A stretch of 64,000 nt of DNA from Orientallactaga sibirica (taxonomy: Eukaryota; Chordata; Mammalia; Rodentia; Dipodidae). A program made the translations under genes and the position numbers. The stretch is from NCBI GenBank assembly GCA_036365145.1, contig JAEOAD010000048.1, positions 15,817,001-15,881,000 of the forward strand, read 5' to 3'. Every line of letters begins with the position of its first letter. The stretch's first letter is position 1. Positions 21,261 to 32,153 of the stretch are shown here, piece by piece. The notes below the pieces were generated by a model. That model was not told the DNA's origin. It saw nothing but the letters and a program-made list of their open reading frames with translations, and searched no databases.

Positions 21261-22232
21261 TTTATTTTTTTTCTCTTTTTATCTATAGTTAGTTGAATCC
21301 ATGAACACAGCTAGAAAGGCCAAATTACAGTGACTTAAACTGTGTGGGGATGATTGTGCTGGTGTTGGCTTACTGCTTTGAGAATGTGAGGTCCAGGATG
21401 TCTGCAGTTCTCTTAGCCTTTCCTCCATGGTGCCTGGAAGACTGATTCAGCCCCCATCAACAGGAAGGAAGCAAAGTGCCAAATCTCCTTATACAGAGTT
21501 TTTGCAGAAGCCCCACCTTCCAACTCTATCTTATTGATCAGTCTTTGTCACCTGTCCATCCCAATCTGCAAGAGATTGGGAAATGTAATTCTTTACTCAG
21601 CACCTTACCAGTGCACCCCAATCATACAGAGTTAGAATTTATATAAGCAATTACCCACTCCTACCTCTCAGAGACATCAGAGACAGAACAATAAACTAGT
21701 GTGCAGTTCTGAGCAAATTTGGTTCAGTTCCTTCGAGGTCTTGGTGATGAAAGTATTTGACTGACTGATTTGTTTCCGGGAAAGAAACTGTTTCAAACAT
21801 TCTATGTTTGGAAAACTTTCCCCTAGACTAATCTACCAGTTCTTTAAGTCAATAAGAAAAACCGTTACCCAAAAGAAATATAGAATTGGGTGGACACTAA
21901 TACCTTTCTTTGTCTTGCTCAACCAATTTTAAAAACGGGAAAGGAAATATTTTCCTTCAACAGTTAAATATCATGCTGCTAGAGGCTTAATTACAGAATG
22001 GTGAAATTGGGCCACTTGAATTAGCTGCGTGAATGATAATTAGTCTGAAGCCATGGCTATAGAATGCCAAGCAGAAAGCCCGAGAATAGTCCTTGGTCCT
22101 GAAGTAATGGAGCCTGTAAGCAAGGTGAGATTGAATTTCCACCTGCAGGGCACTCGTCATTTCTTCCTTTTGATGCCTTGTGCAATCATGGTATAATAAA
22201 ACGGCATTTGGTCCTATGAAGAATTGCAGATC
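21261..22232. other. No recognised feature
   Basis: Nearly 1 kb. 'ccatggtgcctggaagactg' and 'ccccaatcatacagagttag' hint at an old dispersed repeat I cannot name. No gene seen. Confidence 0.4.
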
Positions 22233-22520
22233 AGGGCTGGAGAAATGGTCCAGTAGATGAAGTGTTTGATCCCCAGCACCTATGTGAATGTAGATGTCAG
22301 GTAGGCTTGGGGACCCACTTGTAATTCCAGCCGCCAGAGGCAGAGACATGTGATTCCATAAGCAAGCTGATGGGCTAGATGAGCCCAATTGGCAAGCTCT
22401 GGTTCAAATGAGAGAGCTTGCCTCAGGAAATAGAGTGGAGAGAGATTCAGGAAGAGTCCTGAAGTCAACCTCCACATGCATATGGAGCACACACACACAC
22501 ACGTGAACGTGCACACATAT
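22233..22520 (+). mobile_element. B3-type SINE
   Basis: 'gggctggagaaatggtccag', 'cttgtaattccagccgccag', 'gcctcaggaaatagagtgga' and 'caacctccacatgcatatgg' with a CA-rich end match the B3 order in rodents. Confidence 0.7.
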
Positions 22521-22690
22521 GAAAAAAGGAAACAAAGTTAAAAAAGACTTGCAGAGTGAAAACAAATGTCATAATCACATGCTCTGCCTGTGTAAAAGAC
22601 TGGCAGTTGCCCTGGACTTTGCCTAAGGAGAGTGGAGATAAGGGATCATGCCAGGAATTGGAATTTATTATTCTTTTAAAAAGTGTTTTG

Positions 22691-22884
22691 GGGGCTGGAG
22701 AGATGGCTTAGCAATTAAGGTGCTTGCCTGCGAAGCCCAAGGGCCCAGGTTTGATTTCCAAGTATCCACGTAAGCCAGATGCACAAGGTGGCGCATGTGT
22801 CTGGAGTTGGTTGCAGTGGCTAGAGGCCCTGGCGCGCCCATTCTTTCTCTCTCTCTCATATAAATGAATCAAAGATTTAAAAAA
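22691..22884 (+). mobile_element. Dip-type SINE, part of a two-element insertion
   Basis: Plus-strand copy lying with the head fragment at 22885-22934 between identical 17 bp flanks 'tggaatttattattctt' (22659-22675 and 22935-22951). Confidence 0.93.
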
Positions 22885-22934
22885 TTTTTTTTTTTTTTTT
22901 TATTTGCCTTAACTGCTGAGCCATCTCTCCAACC
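22885..22934 (-). mobile_element. Dip SINE head fragment, opposite strand
   Basis: T run, 'atttgccttaactgctgag' and 'ccatctctccaacc' are only the tRNA-like head of a minus-strand copy. It shares the outer TSD with the plus-strand element. Confidence 0.85.
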
Positions 22935-23134
22935 TGGAATTTATTATTCTTAAATGCGATTTCTGTATCTCCCTCCACCTGTACACAGCCATGCAGGTAG
23001 CAGAGTAGAGGTTAATCTGTCACCTAATAGCTGTCTTTCACATCCTCTCCCTGAGAAGAATGGTTTTGTTTCAGTTGCACAATTATATTGAAGATCATGC
23101 TAACACTGGGACAGTTACACCCCGAACACTTTTT

Positions 23135-23275
23135 TATTTTCCAGGCAGGGTCTTACTTTAGCCCAGACTGACTTGGAAGTCACTATATAGTCTCAGAGTG
23201 GCCTTGAATTCACAGCGATCCTCCTACCTCTGCCTCCTGAGTGCTGGGATTACATTCATGCACCATCTCACCTGT
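23135..23275 (-). mobile_element. B1 SINE, first of three at one site
   Basis: Flanked by 'caccccgaacactttt' (23118 on) and 'caccccaaacactttt' (23276-23291). More diverged than its neighbours ('attacattcatgcaccatct'). Confidence 0.92.
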
Positions 23276-23303
23276 CACCCCAAACACTTTTATTATTATT
23301 ATT

Positions 23304-23524
23304 TAAAATTTTTATTTTATTTATTTATTTGCAAGCAGAGAGAGAGAGAGAGAAGAGATAGACACAGAGAGAATGGGTGCTACAGGGCCTCCAACCACTG
23401 CAAACAAACTCCAGATGCATACTCCCCCTTGTGTATCTAGTTTATGTGAGTCCTGGGGAATTGAACCGGGGTCCTTAGACTTTGCAGGCAAGCATCTTAA
23501 CCGCTAAGCCATCCCTCCAGCCCT
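23304..23524 (-). mobile_element. Dip-type SINE, second of three at one site
   Basis: Flanked on both sides by a TTATTATTATTATTT stretch. It lies between two B1 copies. Confidence 0.93.
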
Positions 23525-23538
23525 TATTATTATTATTT

Positions 23539-23679
23539 TTTTTCAGGTAGGGTCTCACTCTAGCCCAGGCTGTCCTGGAATTCACTATGTAGTCTCAGGC
23601 TGGCCTTGAACTCATGATGATCCTCCTACCTCTGCCTCCCGAGTGCTGGGATTAAAGGCGTGCACCACCACGCCCGGCT
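23539..23679 (-). mobile_element. B1 SINE, third of three at one site
   Basis: Well preserved copy ending 'ccaccacgcccggct'. It is followed by a third copy of the target sequence 'ccaaacacttttata' at 23681. Confidence 0.95.
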
Positions 23680-23772
23680 TCCAAACACTTTTATAAGCCT
23701 GGAGCATAGAGGTGGATTTCTTGTTCAGACAGCACTGGGACAATGAGGAATCTACTTAGGGTATAAGTTGTG

Positions 23773-23778
<6 letters not shown>

Positions 23779-23813
<35 letters not shown>
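23779..23813 (+). repeat. (TG)n microsatellite
   Basis: About 17 uninterrupted TG units. Confidence 0.97.
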
Positions 23814-23814
<1 letters not shown>

Positions 23815-23816
<2 letters not shown>

Positions 23817-24023
23817 GGGAAGGAAAAAGACAATTTTCTTTATTCTCTCTTTGAGACCTAGAGATACTGGGCTGGAGTTGTGAAAAATGTCCACCAGGTA
23901 CTTTGTGATAGCCTTGCCAAGCTATGTGATCTCGCCGGACATCACGGCTCTTCGCTGAGCAACAACGGGAGTTCGAAACTGTCGGAGGTTGCTAACAGCT
24001 AGTCCAGTCCCCTCATTCTACAC

Positions 24024-24068
<45 letters not shown>

Positions 24069-24544
24069 CACTCAAGGGTCTTTACTAGCATTTGGCATCA
24101 CAGCAGGGAAGCAATCATTACCTGGGAAAAGGGCCATGTCCCTCTTTGGGTTCAAGGCCTCTAGTAGTCATCAGGTGCTTGTGGCGCCCCATGGCTGCAC
24201 CCAAGGGATGATTAGGAACAAGGGTCACTGGGAGATGCCAACATTCAGAAAACATACGATGCAAAATTCCTCTAGCTCGCAGAAGCCAATTAATCACATT
24301 AGACTCAGCATGATCCAAGAGAGTTTCACAGATGCAAGCAAGCATTTGAATGAGCTTGGAAGGATGCCAACCAGGGAGTACAGGAGGAGGGCAGAGTGCT
24401 AGGCAAGAATTATAAAATCACTGAGAGGCTCAAAGCTCTTGGAAAACGGTATGCCTGTCAAAAGGGGCTGGTGCAGGGTGGGTGGTGAGAAATTGAAGTG
24501 GAGAGGATTAAAGAGGCTAGGTGAGGTCAGATCCAGCCAGGCTG
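23815..24544. other. Unique DNA with (CAGG)n array
   Basis: A (CAGG)11-type array lies at about 24026-24070. A 137-codon frame (23989-24402) is a by-product of the array plus chance and shows no domain. Confidence 0.6.
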
Positions 24545-24765
24545 TATAGTTGAAATTTTGCATGTCCCCCACAGGCTGGTGTGTTAATGTCTTGAATCCC
24601 AGAGTGATGCTCTTGGGAGACTCTAGAGCTTTAAAGAGACGGAACTTAGTTGGGAGGGTTTTAGGTCACCGAGGTGATGCCTTCAAAGAAGGGGTGACTC
24701 TGGCCCTTTCCTTATTCTCTCCTCCACTCCATAAACATGAAGTGCATTGCCTAAAAATTCACATT
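24545..24765 (+). mobile_element. MaLR LTR fragment
   Basis: 'ttttgcatgtcccccacagg', 'gtgttaatgtcttgaatccc', 'gatgctcttgggagactcta' and 'ggtgatgccttcaaagaagg' follow MT/ORR1-type LTR starts. Truncated by the next B1. Confidence 0.65.
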
Positions 24766-24771
24766 ATTGGA

Positions 24772-24934
24772 GCCGGATGTGGTGGTGCACGCCTTTAATC
24801 CCAGCACTTGGGAGGCAAAGGTAGGAGGATAGCCATGAGTTCAAGGCCACCCTGAGACTACATAGTGAATTCCAGGTCAGCCTGGGCTAGAGTGAGACCC
24901 TACCTTGAAAAACCAAATAAATAAATAAATAAAA
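24772..24934 (+). mobile_element. B1 SINE
   Basis: Full-length, with an AAATAAAT tail that abuts the poly(T) of an L1 end on the other strand. Confidence 0.95.
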
Positions 24935-25022
24935 TTTTTTATTGACAACTTCTATACTTATAGACAACAAACCATGATATTTCTTTCCTCACCCCCACTT
25001 TCCCCTTCACAACTAAAAAAAA
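24935..25022 (-). mobile_element. L1 3' end, very short copy
   Basis: Only about 88 bp: 'ttttttattgacaacttcta', 'gacaacaaaccatgatattt' and the start of the C-rich (purine-rich on the sense strand) tract. Same family as 29383, 38325, 55062 and 62473. Confidence 0.85.
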
Positions 25023-25078
25023 TTTGTTTTCATTATTGGGATTCAAAGATTTAGTGAAAGGATTCATATTTCAGACTT

Positions 25079-25286
25079 AAAAATATTTTAATTAATTAAT
25101 TAATTAATTTGACAGAGAGAGGGAGAGAGAGAGAATGGGCGTGCCAGGACCTTCAGCCACTGCAAACAAATTCCAGATGCGTGTTCCCCCTTGGGCATCT
25201 GGCTAACATGGATCCTGGGGAAATCGAACCTGGGTCCTTTGACTTTGCAGGCAAATGTCTTAACTGCTAAGCCATCCCTCCAGCCC
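25079..25286 (-). mobile_element. Dip-type SINE with TTAA tail
   Basis: Tail 'taattaattaattaattt'. Intact body and head 'ccatccctccagccc'. Confidence 0.93.
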
Positions 25287-25299
25287 TCACTTCAGGCTT

Positions 25300-25452
25300 T
25301 TTTAAAAAAGTTTTTTTAAGGTAGGGTTTCACTGTAGCCCAGGCTGATCTGGAACTCACTCTGTAGTCCCAGGCAGACCTTGAATGCATGGTGATCCTCC
25401 TACTTCTGCCTCCTGAGTTCTGGGGTTAAAGGTGTGCACCACCACACCCAGA
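25300..25452 (-). mobile_element. B1 SINE
   Basis: Older copy with several changes ('ctcctgagttctggggttaa'). The end 'cacacccagat' is eroded. Confidence 0.9.
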
Positions 25453-25454
25453 TA

Positions 25455-25975
25455 AATGTTTCAGAATTTTTTTTCATTTTCATTTTTTCTTAGATATGGA
25501 CATATTTAGTATGTAAACAACACATGGTGGTACCATCCTTTCCCACCTCCTTGCCCGTTTTCTGATGAGGCCTTCCTCCTTTGGGATGCAGGTCAACCCC
25601 ATGGGATTGTGGGTCATGTATTATGGGCAGGGGCGGGGTGGGGGAGACAATGTCTCTGTGCAAAATGTCCCAACTTGTGGCTCTAACAATCCTTCTGCCC
25701 CCTCTTCTGCAAAATTCCTGGAGCCATGCTGGGAGCGTTTGAAGTCTACTTCAGTGATGGGCACTCAGGAGCCTCTGGATCTCTGCTTTGGCAGGTGTTG
25801 AGTGTCCTCAGTGTCTATCTCCTTCACTCTTGTGCTGATATCAGGTTCACTAAGAAAGCAGCTCTCTTGCTCATTTCCCCAGTTCCTCTGTGGTTTCAGC
25901 TGGGGCCGGAGTGTAGTGCACTGGGTTGTTTATCTCTTCAGATCCAGCTCCCGTGTTTCAGACTTTTTTTTTTAA
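25455..25975 (-). mobile_element. Probable L1 3' UTR of another subfamily
   Basis: 'gatatggacatatttagtat', 'cttctgccccctcttctgca', 'gagccatgctgggagcgttt' and 'ctttggcaggtgttgagtgt' have the same layout as L1 3' UTRs elsewhere in the window but differ in sequence. Assignment by layout only. Confidence 0.4.
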
Positions 25976-26036
25976 AAAGTGTTTTTTTTTCTTCCAGGAT
26001 TCACTTTTCAATTTCCTCCATTAAAAAAAAAATTAC

Positions 26037-26187
26037 TAGCTGGGTGTGGTGGTACACGCCTTTAATCCCAGCACTCAGGAGGCAGAGATAGGAGGATCGC
26101 TGTGAGTTCGAGGCCACCCTGAGCTATATAGTGAATTTCAGGTCAGCCTGGGCTAGAGTGAAACCTTACCTCGGGAAAAAAAAAAAT
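26037..26187 (+). mobile_element. B1 SINE
   Basis: 'gctgggtgtggtggtacacg' to an A-rich tail. Flanking A-rich 'aaattactag' and 'aaatactacag' are probable TSDs. Confidence 0.93.
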
Positions 26188-26375
26188 ACTACAGTCTTGC
26201 AATGCATAATGATGTTTTGTCAATGATGGACATTGATGGTAGTCCCCTAAGATTATGTTGCCTGGTGACACAATTGCCATTTTAGTTTGTGTAAGCACAT
26301 TCTATACTTATGCAATGACAAAAATCACCTAACAACATAGTTCTCAGAATGTGACACCATTGTTAAACTGTACAT
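26188..26375. mobile_element. Ancient mammalian repeat, class uncertain
   Basis: 'atgatgttttgtcaatgatg', 'ggtagtcccctaagattatg' and 'aaaatcacctaacaacatag' recall a dispersed mammalian repeat common in placental genomes. I cannot name it safely. Confidence 0.4.
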
Positions 26376-26739
26376 GTCTGTACTCAGGGAATCCACGCAG
26401 TTAGGTGTGTTGTGCAGCCACATAGCAGAAGTGGTGGAGTCCGAATCCAATCCAGTGGGACATGTCTCTGCAAGTCTCTTCTGTGTGATTCCTCTCCCTT
26501 TCTTCTTGCTGGTTACTTCCTTTTGGGAAAGAATAAAATGAGTCATTGAAAGCCACCTTTTCCAATCATCATCTAGAGAAAAGAAGCCAGGATGCACGTA
26601 GAAAATGGAGTCTTCAGAGGCGATTGTCCTCAATGGGGACAAACAGTCACTCAATGAGTGTGAGTCCTTGCCAGTTCTCAGGGGTCGTTGGCCACCAACA
26701 TCCCAGGCACAGGAGGAGTTGGGGGAAAGCAGGGTCCTG
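26376..26739. other. Leader-like or unique DNA beside an LTR
   Basis: A 157-codon minus-strand frame (26325-26798) runs out of the LTR-like segment through this stretch. No gag motif is recognisable. It may be retroviral leader sequence or ordinary flank. Confidence 0.3.
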
Positions 26740-27100
26740 GAGTGAGTGAGTGCAACGACAGGCAATGAACACCCCGGAGGCCTTCTGATGGATAGCACGC
26801 TCTCATTTATTCAACAGGGGAGTGGGTTTATAAACACTTGAGGAAAGGTCGAGAAGGCACATACAGACTATATGGCGATTGGATACATAGTTTATGGGTT
26901 GTGGTTTAATTGGCTGAAAGGCAGAAGTGCAAGGGAGATAGTGGCGGGAAAAGCTACATGACTTCAGAGTTGGGAGGGAGGAGCTGTAAGGGAGAGAACA
27001 GAAGTGGGGGGAAAGGCTACGTGACTTCAGCCCCATAAGGGTCTCTTGGGCAGCTAGCCACAAGGTCAGGAACTGGGGGGGGTGGGCAAAGCCTGACTAT
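26740..27100 (-). mobile_element. ERV-like LTR, minus strand
   Basis: On the minus strand: 'gtttataaaccc' (TATA-like, 26828-26839), then within about 20 bp 'gttgaataaatgag' (poly(A) signal), then a U5-like stretch ending near 26740. Such a short R region occurs in several ERV groups. Outer ends not fixed. Confidence 0.5.
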
Positions 27101-27429
27101 GGAATGGTCAGATGCTTTTGGGATCAAGGGGTGGGGAGGCCTCGCCAGTTCTGCCCACTCTGGGCGATGACAGGGCACACTACAACCTTGCCCGAGGGTA
27201 GGGAAGGCCAGTCACCATTGCCAGGGTGGGTTCCTGACGATAAGGCCAGCTGCAACCCCACAGCCCGAGGTCCCCGGCCATGTCCAACAGCTCAGACAGC
27301 TTCCTCTCAGTCCCAGCCCGTTTTCAGCAATGCTCAACAGATGAGGGGCCCAACAATAAAGTGGGGACTGGCCTGCATCCACCAGGACTGCTTAGTTCTG
27401 CATACCTCTTGACCCCCTAAACCTCATGT
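27101..27429. other. GC-rich unassigned DNA
   Basis: Could be the U3 part of the LTR to the left or unique sequence. Short plus-strand frame 27104-27412 has no domain. Confidence 0.35.
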
Positions 27430-27965
27430 TAGGACCCCAAAGATGGATTTGGGGAGTCACTGAATCTCTTTGCCTCTCATCCCGTTGTGGCCACATTGAA
27501 TAAATCCCCAGCAGAAATCACAACTTTCTGGTCAGGACAACCAGGATATGGTGTCATCTCCCAAGGGCTAGAGAATGAGGGTAAAAATGAGGGCATAAAG
27601 GGCCCCAAACTGGAGTCTCTCGATTGTGTGCACACCTTCACAGGTGTTGGTGTGGTATCGCACCTGGCGGAAGAAGGTTGACCACAAATGAGCGAGCCGT
27701 CCCTCCTCTCCACTCCAGATACTCATTCACAGAAAGTCATGTGTGGAAACAATAAACCCCCCAAAACATCAGAGACAAGACAGCGATTTGCAGGTGGGGG
27801 TCCTCAGACTAGGGTGGATTTTAGTCACAGAAGTCCTCTCACCTGGAAGGAGACGCTGACTTGTGTGCGTTAATATCAGTCCCCCTGGGCTCCCCCCTCC
27901 TCCCTCCGCCCTCCCACCTGTGGAGACTGATATTAGGGGCCGAGAAACTCTGTTTCCCGACTATG
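27430..27965 (+). mobile_element. LTR-like family X, copy 1
   Basis: The reverse complement matches 32690-33560 in order: 'ctccttccaggtgaga', 'acttctgtgact', 'ttgtctctgatgttt', 'ggggggttta' and 'gtgatttctgctgg'. On plus, 'cattgaataaatcccc' and 'ggaaacaataaaccccccaa' carry AATAAA. Class is inferred from these signals only. Confidence 0.5.
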
Positions 27966-28061
27966 AGGAAATGCTGCCTGTGGTTTCTAGTTCACCATAT
28001 TGGCTTTTTTTCTTCTTTTTTTCTCTTTTTTTCATATTGGCTTTTTAAATTAATACCTTAA

Positions 28062-28224
28062 GCCGGGCCAGGTGGTGCACACCTTTAATCCCAGCACTCG
28101 GGAGGCAGAGGTAGGAGGATCGCCGAGAGTTCGAGGCCACCCTGAGACTACATAGTTAATTCCAGGTCAGCCTGGGCCAGAGTGAGACCCTACCTCGAAA
28201 AACCAAAAAAAAAAAAAAAAAGTT
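28062..28224 (+). mobile_element. B1 SINE with perfect 15 bp TSD
   Basis: 'aaattaataccttaa' at 28047-28061 and 28225-28239 is identical. The body is close to the local B1 consensus, so it is a fairly young insertion. Confidence 0.97.
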
Positions 28225-28239
28225 AAATTAATACCTTAA

Positions 28240-28770
28240 AATTCTTTATAATTTTGGACTTTGATTGTCAATGTACCTTGCTATGCTAGTTTTTAAATTA
28301 GGGAGTTTAGACTATTAACATTAACTATAATTATTAATATGGTTGGATTTAGGTCTACTGTTTTGTTTTGCCTTCTCACTGTTATTTTTCTTTTGTTGCT
28401 GTCTTCATTTTTTTCTTGTCTTTTATCAGATTATTTGGATTTTTTGGTATAATTTTGTTCTTTCCTTTAAAAAATATTTATATTTATTTATCTGCAAGGA
28501 GAGAGAGGGAGGGGAGAGAGAGAGAGAGAGAGAGCACGCCAGGGCCTTCTGCCACTGCAAATGAACTCTACATTCACGCAGCACCTTGTGCATCTGGTTT
28601 TACAGAGGGAATTCTGGGCAATCAAACCCAGGCTGATCATCAGGCTTTGCAAGCAAGTACCTTAACCTCTGAGCCATCTCTTCAGCCCTAGTTTTGTTAT
28701 GTTAAGCCCTAATTATGTTAATTTCTAGGTCAAGAATAATAAAAATGTTTTCCTACTTTTTAAAATTAGT
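28240..28770 (-). mobile_element. Old L1 ORF2-region fragment, split by a SINE
   Basis: 'tttttaaattagggagttta', 'gactattaacattaac' and 'tggttggatttaggtctact' resemble L1 coding sequence read in reverse. A Dip SINE interrupts it. Confidence 0.6.
28466..28690 (-). mobile_element. Dip-type SINE, older variant
   Basis: 'atctgcaaggagagaga', 'ccttctgccactgcaaatga' and 'gctgatcatcaggctttgca' are older-variant marks. Head 'ccatctcttcagccc'. Confidence 0.87.
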
Positions 28771-29380
28771 TTTTAAAAAATGAACATGCAAATCAGTAAA
28801 TTTCATCATGGTATTTGCACACATATTTTGTTTTTCGTGATCCTTCTCCCTCACTACTCTCTTCCATTCCCCTGCCCCCTAGCCTGGTCCCCTTCCTCCC
28901 CACTCACCCCCATTTTGCTTTCATGCCTCATCTATTCCATCATCCCCCCTAACCCTCACTTAAGAGCTTATTTTCCTTCTCATGGTCCCATTTCTAGCTC
29001 CATTCACCTACTGATGAATGCCTAGACTGGCTCCATTTCGTAGTACTGTGAAGAGTGTGTCAATAGACACGACTGTGTAGCTATCTGTCTTGTAGGACTT
29101 GAAACCCTTTGGGTATATACTTACGAGTGGTATAGCTGGGTTATATGGTAGTTCTATTTTCAGGTTTTTTTTTTTTTTGTTTTGTTTTGTTTTTTTGAGA
29201 ATTTCAATTTTGGCTGTATCCGTTTACACTCCTATCAACAGTGAACCAGAATCCCTCTTTTTCACCTTCGCCAACATTTGTCATTGTTTGTTTTCTTGGT
29301 TTCAGCCACTCTGTCTGGGGTGAGATCAAAATCTCAAGATAGTTTTAATTTGCATTCCTTGATGGCTAGGAAGTTGAACA
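28771..29380 (-). pseudogene. Old L1 ORF2 3' end and 3' UTR
   Basis: Read on the minus strand from 29372: 'caaggaatgcaaattaaaac', 'gagattttgatctcacccca', 'ctgttgataggagtgtaaac' and 'taacccagctataccactcg' follow the L1 ORF2 C-terminal region. Stops and indels show it is dead. Confidence 0.75.
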
Positions 29381-29382
29381 CC

Positions 29383-30465
29383 TTTTTTTTTTTTTTTTTT
29401 TTAATTGACAGCTTCCATAATTATAGACAATAAACCATGGTAAATCCCTCCCCCCCTCCACTTTCCCGTTTGCAACTCCACTCTCCATCATATCCCCTCC
29501 CCCTCTCAATCAGTCTCTCTTTTATTTTGATGTCATCATCTTTTCCTCTTATTATGATGGTCTTGTGTAGGTAGTGTCAGGCACTGTGGGATATCCAGGC
29601 CATTTTGTGTCTGAAAGACCACATTGTAAGGAATCCCACCCTTTGTTTGGATCTTATATTCTTTCTGCCATCTCTTCTGCAATGGACCCTGAATCTTGAA
29701 AGGTGTTTGAGAAATTGTTCAGAGCTGAGCACTCCTCTATCACTTCTTCTCAGCACCAAGGTGCCTTCTGAGTCATCCCAAGGACACAGCCATCTGAAAG
29801 AGAAGTTTCTTTAGCCAATAGGGAGAGTAGCATTAATATATGAGTATGAACATTAAGGGAAGTGCTTACTGGGCAGTTTGGTGAGCATAGTATATACATT
29901 TAGCCAGACGGCAGCAGACGTTACACCTTTAGGGCTCATGACTACCCCATCATAGGTTTTCAGTATGGCATGTATTCCCTCCTGTGGAGTGGGCCTCCAG
30001 TCCAATTAGAGAGCAGTTAGTTTCCCCCATAACAGACATGACACTATTGCGCCCGTTGGCTCATTTGGCCTGGCTGGCCAAATTTAAGGCTTGCAGTGTC
30101 CACTGTTGAGTATCTCCACTGGTGATTTTTCTCTCCCCTTGATCTGCATGCAGTGTAGCTTTTTCCAGCTTTCTGTCAGCTGATCCACATGGAAGAGGTT
30201 TTCAGCTCAGCTCCAGCAGGATTTCTCAATGACCTTGCAGTCCAAGTATGTGGAGTCTTCAGCAATAGGATCTTACCATCCATTCCTGGTGGGAAACCAA
30301 GAGCCTCAGCAATGGCCTGTAATGTTTTGGGGGTATCTGTGACCTCCCTGGCCAATAACTCACTGGAAGGTCTCCCATCCCTGTCACTGAAAATTTTCTA
30401 GTAACAATCTATGGCTTCTTGGTGTGCCATTGTCCAAAAAAATAGGTTTCCATATGACTTACTTA
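29383..30465 (-). mobile_element. L1 3' end, about 1.08 kb copy
   Basis: Poly(T) at 29383, then 'aattgacagcttccataatt', a C-rich tract, and about 1 kb colinear with 62473-63530. Both end near 'aacaatctatggcttcttgg'/'aacattctacagcttctaga'. It abuts the older L1 fragment on its left. Confidence 0.85.
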
Positions 30466-30590
30466 TACCCTCTTAGATTTTGATTATCCATGCCCCCACC
30501 TTTCCTTTACTCAATCTCTTCTCCTGACCTCACTTAGTCCTATTCGCCCCAGTAATCTGTTTAACACTTTTTAAAAATATTCACTGGGAT

Positions 30591-30799
30591 CTGAGGCTGG
30601 AGCTCAGTTGATAGGATGCTTGTCTAGCATACACAAAGCTCAGGGTTCAGTCCCTAGAACTTCACAAACTTAGAGTGGTGGTGCATGCCTCTAATCCTAG
30701 TGCTAAGCAGGGGGCTCAGGAGTTCAAGCTCATCCTTGACTTCATAGTGAGTTTGAGTCCAGCCTGGGCTACATGATACTGTCTCAAAAAAAAAGCTTA
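30591..30799 (+). mobile_element. B4 SINE (ID-B1 fusion)
   Basis: tRNA-like first half 'gctggagctcagttgatagg', 'gcttgtctagcatacacaaa' and 'gggttcagtccctagaa', then the B1-like half 'agtggtggtgcatgcctcta' and 'gtccagcctgggctacatga'. This fusion is characteristic of rodent B4. Confidence 0.85.
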
Positions 30800-31275
30800 T
30801 TGGCCTAGTGACATTATTCAGTGGTTAAGAGTCCTTGCTACTTAAGAATGTGGACCCAAGACCACCTGGTTTCAACTCTTCAGACCCCACATTAAAAGCT
30901 GAGCATGATGACCCACGTTCCCCATTGATGAGGGTCCCTTTGGAAGAAGGACAACAGGGAGGAGGATAACGGAGCCAACACTATGAATCAGAATAATATA
31001 CATAAAAAATAAAACTAAAAAAATAGCAGAGCATGGCACATCTGTAAGCCCAGTCCACATGGGCTTGGAGACCAGAGAATAGCTGAGACTTGCTGACCCA
31101 GTAATAATAATGATTAATAATAATAATAATAATAATGATAAACAGCTCCTTGTTGAGGGAAAGACTTACATCCCAAGGAAGTACATGGGTGAGCAATAGA
31201 GAAAGAGACACAAAGTGATCCTCTAGCCTCTTCATGTGCATGCACAGTACACACATATGTGCATAAACCACACAT
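30800..31275 (+). mobile_element. B3-type SINE interrupted by (TAA)n
   Basis: 'cagtggttaagagtccttgc', 'agcagagcatggcacatctg', 'gagacttgctgacccag' and the typical end 'gatcctctagcctcttcatg' with CA/TG-rich text. A TAA/TAATAA array at about 31102-31140 has expanded inside. Confidence 0.65.
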
Positions 31276-31440
31276 AATGTATCTCTCCATATATATATGT
31301 TCACCACAGTCAAACACACATATACATTCATATAACGCACATATCTCTCCATATCTACTTTACACAGACACTCACTACTCTCTCACACACACAGAGGGAA
31401 CAAAGCTAAAATATAAAATTGAGTTTAAAAATGTTTATTG

Positions 31441-31628
31441 GGGGCTTGGAGAGATGGCTTAGCAGTTAAGGCACTTGCCTATGCAGCCTAAGGACCCATG
31501 TTCAATTCCTCAGATCCCACATAAGCCAGATGCACAATATGACACATGCACAAGTTTGCACATGTGCACAAGGGGGCACATGCATCTGGAATTTGATTGC
31601 AGTGTCTGGAGACCCTGGTGTGCCAATT
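31441..31628 (+). mobile_element. Dip-type SINE with partial insert, first of a pair
   Basis: Body reads 'gatgcacaatatgacacatg' then 'cacatgtgcacaaggggg': an insert at the same place as in the long subfamily, but with a short-type 3' half. Left outer flank 'aaaaatgtttattg' ends at 31440. Confidence 0.85.
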
Positions 31629-31806
31629 GTCTCAGCAATTAAAGGTGCTTGCCTGTAAAGCCTGATGACCTATGTTCAATTTCCCAGTGTCCGTGTAAAG
31701 CCAGAAGCACAAAATTGTGCATGCATTTGGAGTTTGTTTGCAGTGGCAGGAGACCCCAGTACACCCATTCATTCATTCTCTCTCTCCTTTCAAATAAATA
31801 AAATAT
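31629..31806 (+). mobile_element. Dip-type SINE, second of a pair
   Basis: Its head is shortened to 'tctcagcaattaaaggtgc'. The tail ends at 'aaaaattgtttattgg' (from 31807), matching the left flank of the pair, so both share one target site. Confidence 0.87.
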
Positions 31807-32013
31807 TAAAAATTGTTTATTGGTCATTTGTGCTACTAATTTTAGGACTATCTGTTCAGTTACTAGCCATTTGTTGAGGGTACTTTTTTTTATTGGTTCT
31901 CAATTTTTGCTGCTATTTATATATTCTAGATATTAGCTCCTGTCTGCAGTATAGTTTGTATAATTTTCTTTCATTCTTTTCACTGTCTCTTCACTTCCTT
32001 GATAACTTTTTTT

Positions 32014-32153
32014 TTTGAGGTAGGGACTAGTTCTAGTTCAGGCTGAACTGGAATTCACTATATATTCTCAGGGTTGGCCTTGAACTCATGGCGATCCTCC
32101 TACCCCTGACTCCTGAGTGCTGGGATTAAACGTGTGTGCCACCATGCCTGGCT
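32014..32153 (-). mobile_element. B1 SINE in old L1
   Basis: TSD 'ttgataacttttttt' on both sides (31999 on, 32154 on). Ends 'ccaccatgcctggct'. Confidence 0.95.

Noticed and set aside
23989..24402. 137-codon frame beginning near a (CAGG)n array
   Set aside because: Gln/Ala/Gly-rich start is the microsatellite; the remainder lacks any family resemblance.
26325..26798. 157-codon minus frame
   Set aside because: Runs out of an LTR-like R/U5 region with no recognisable gag or host domain.
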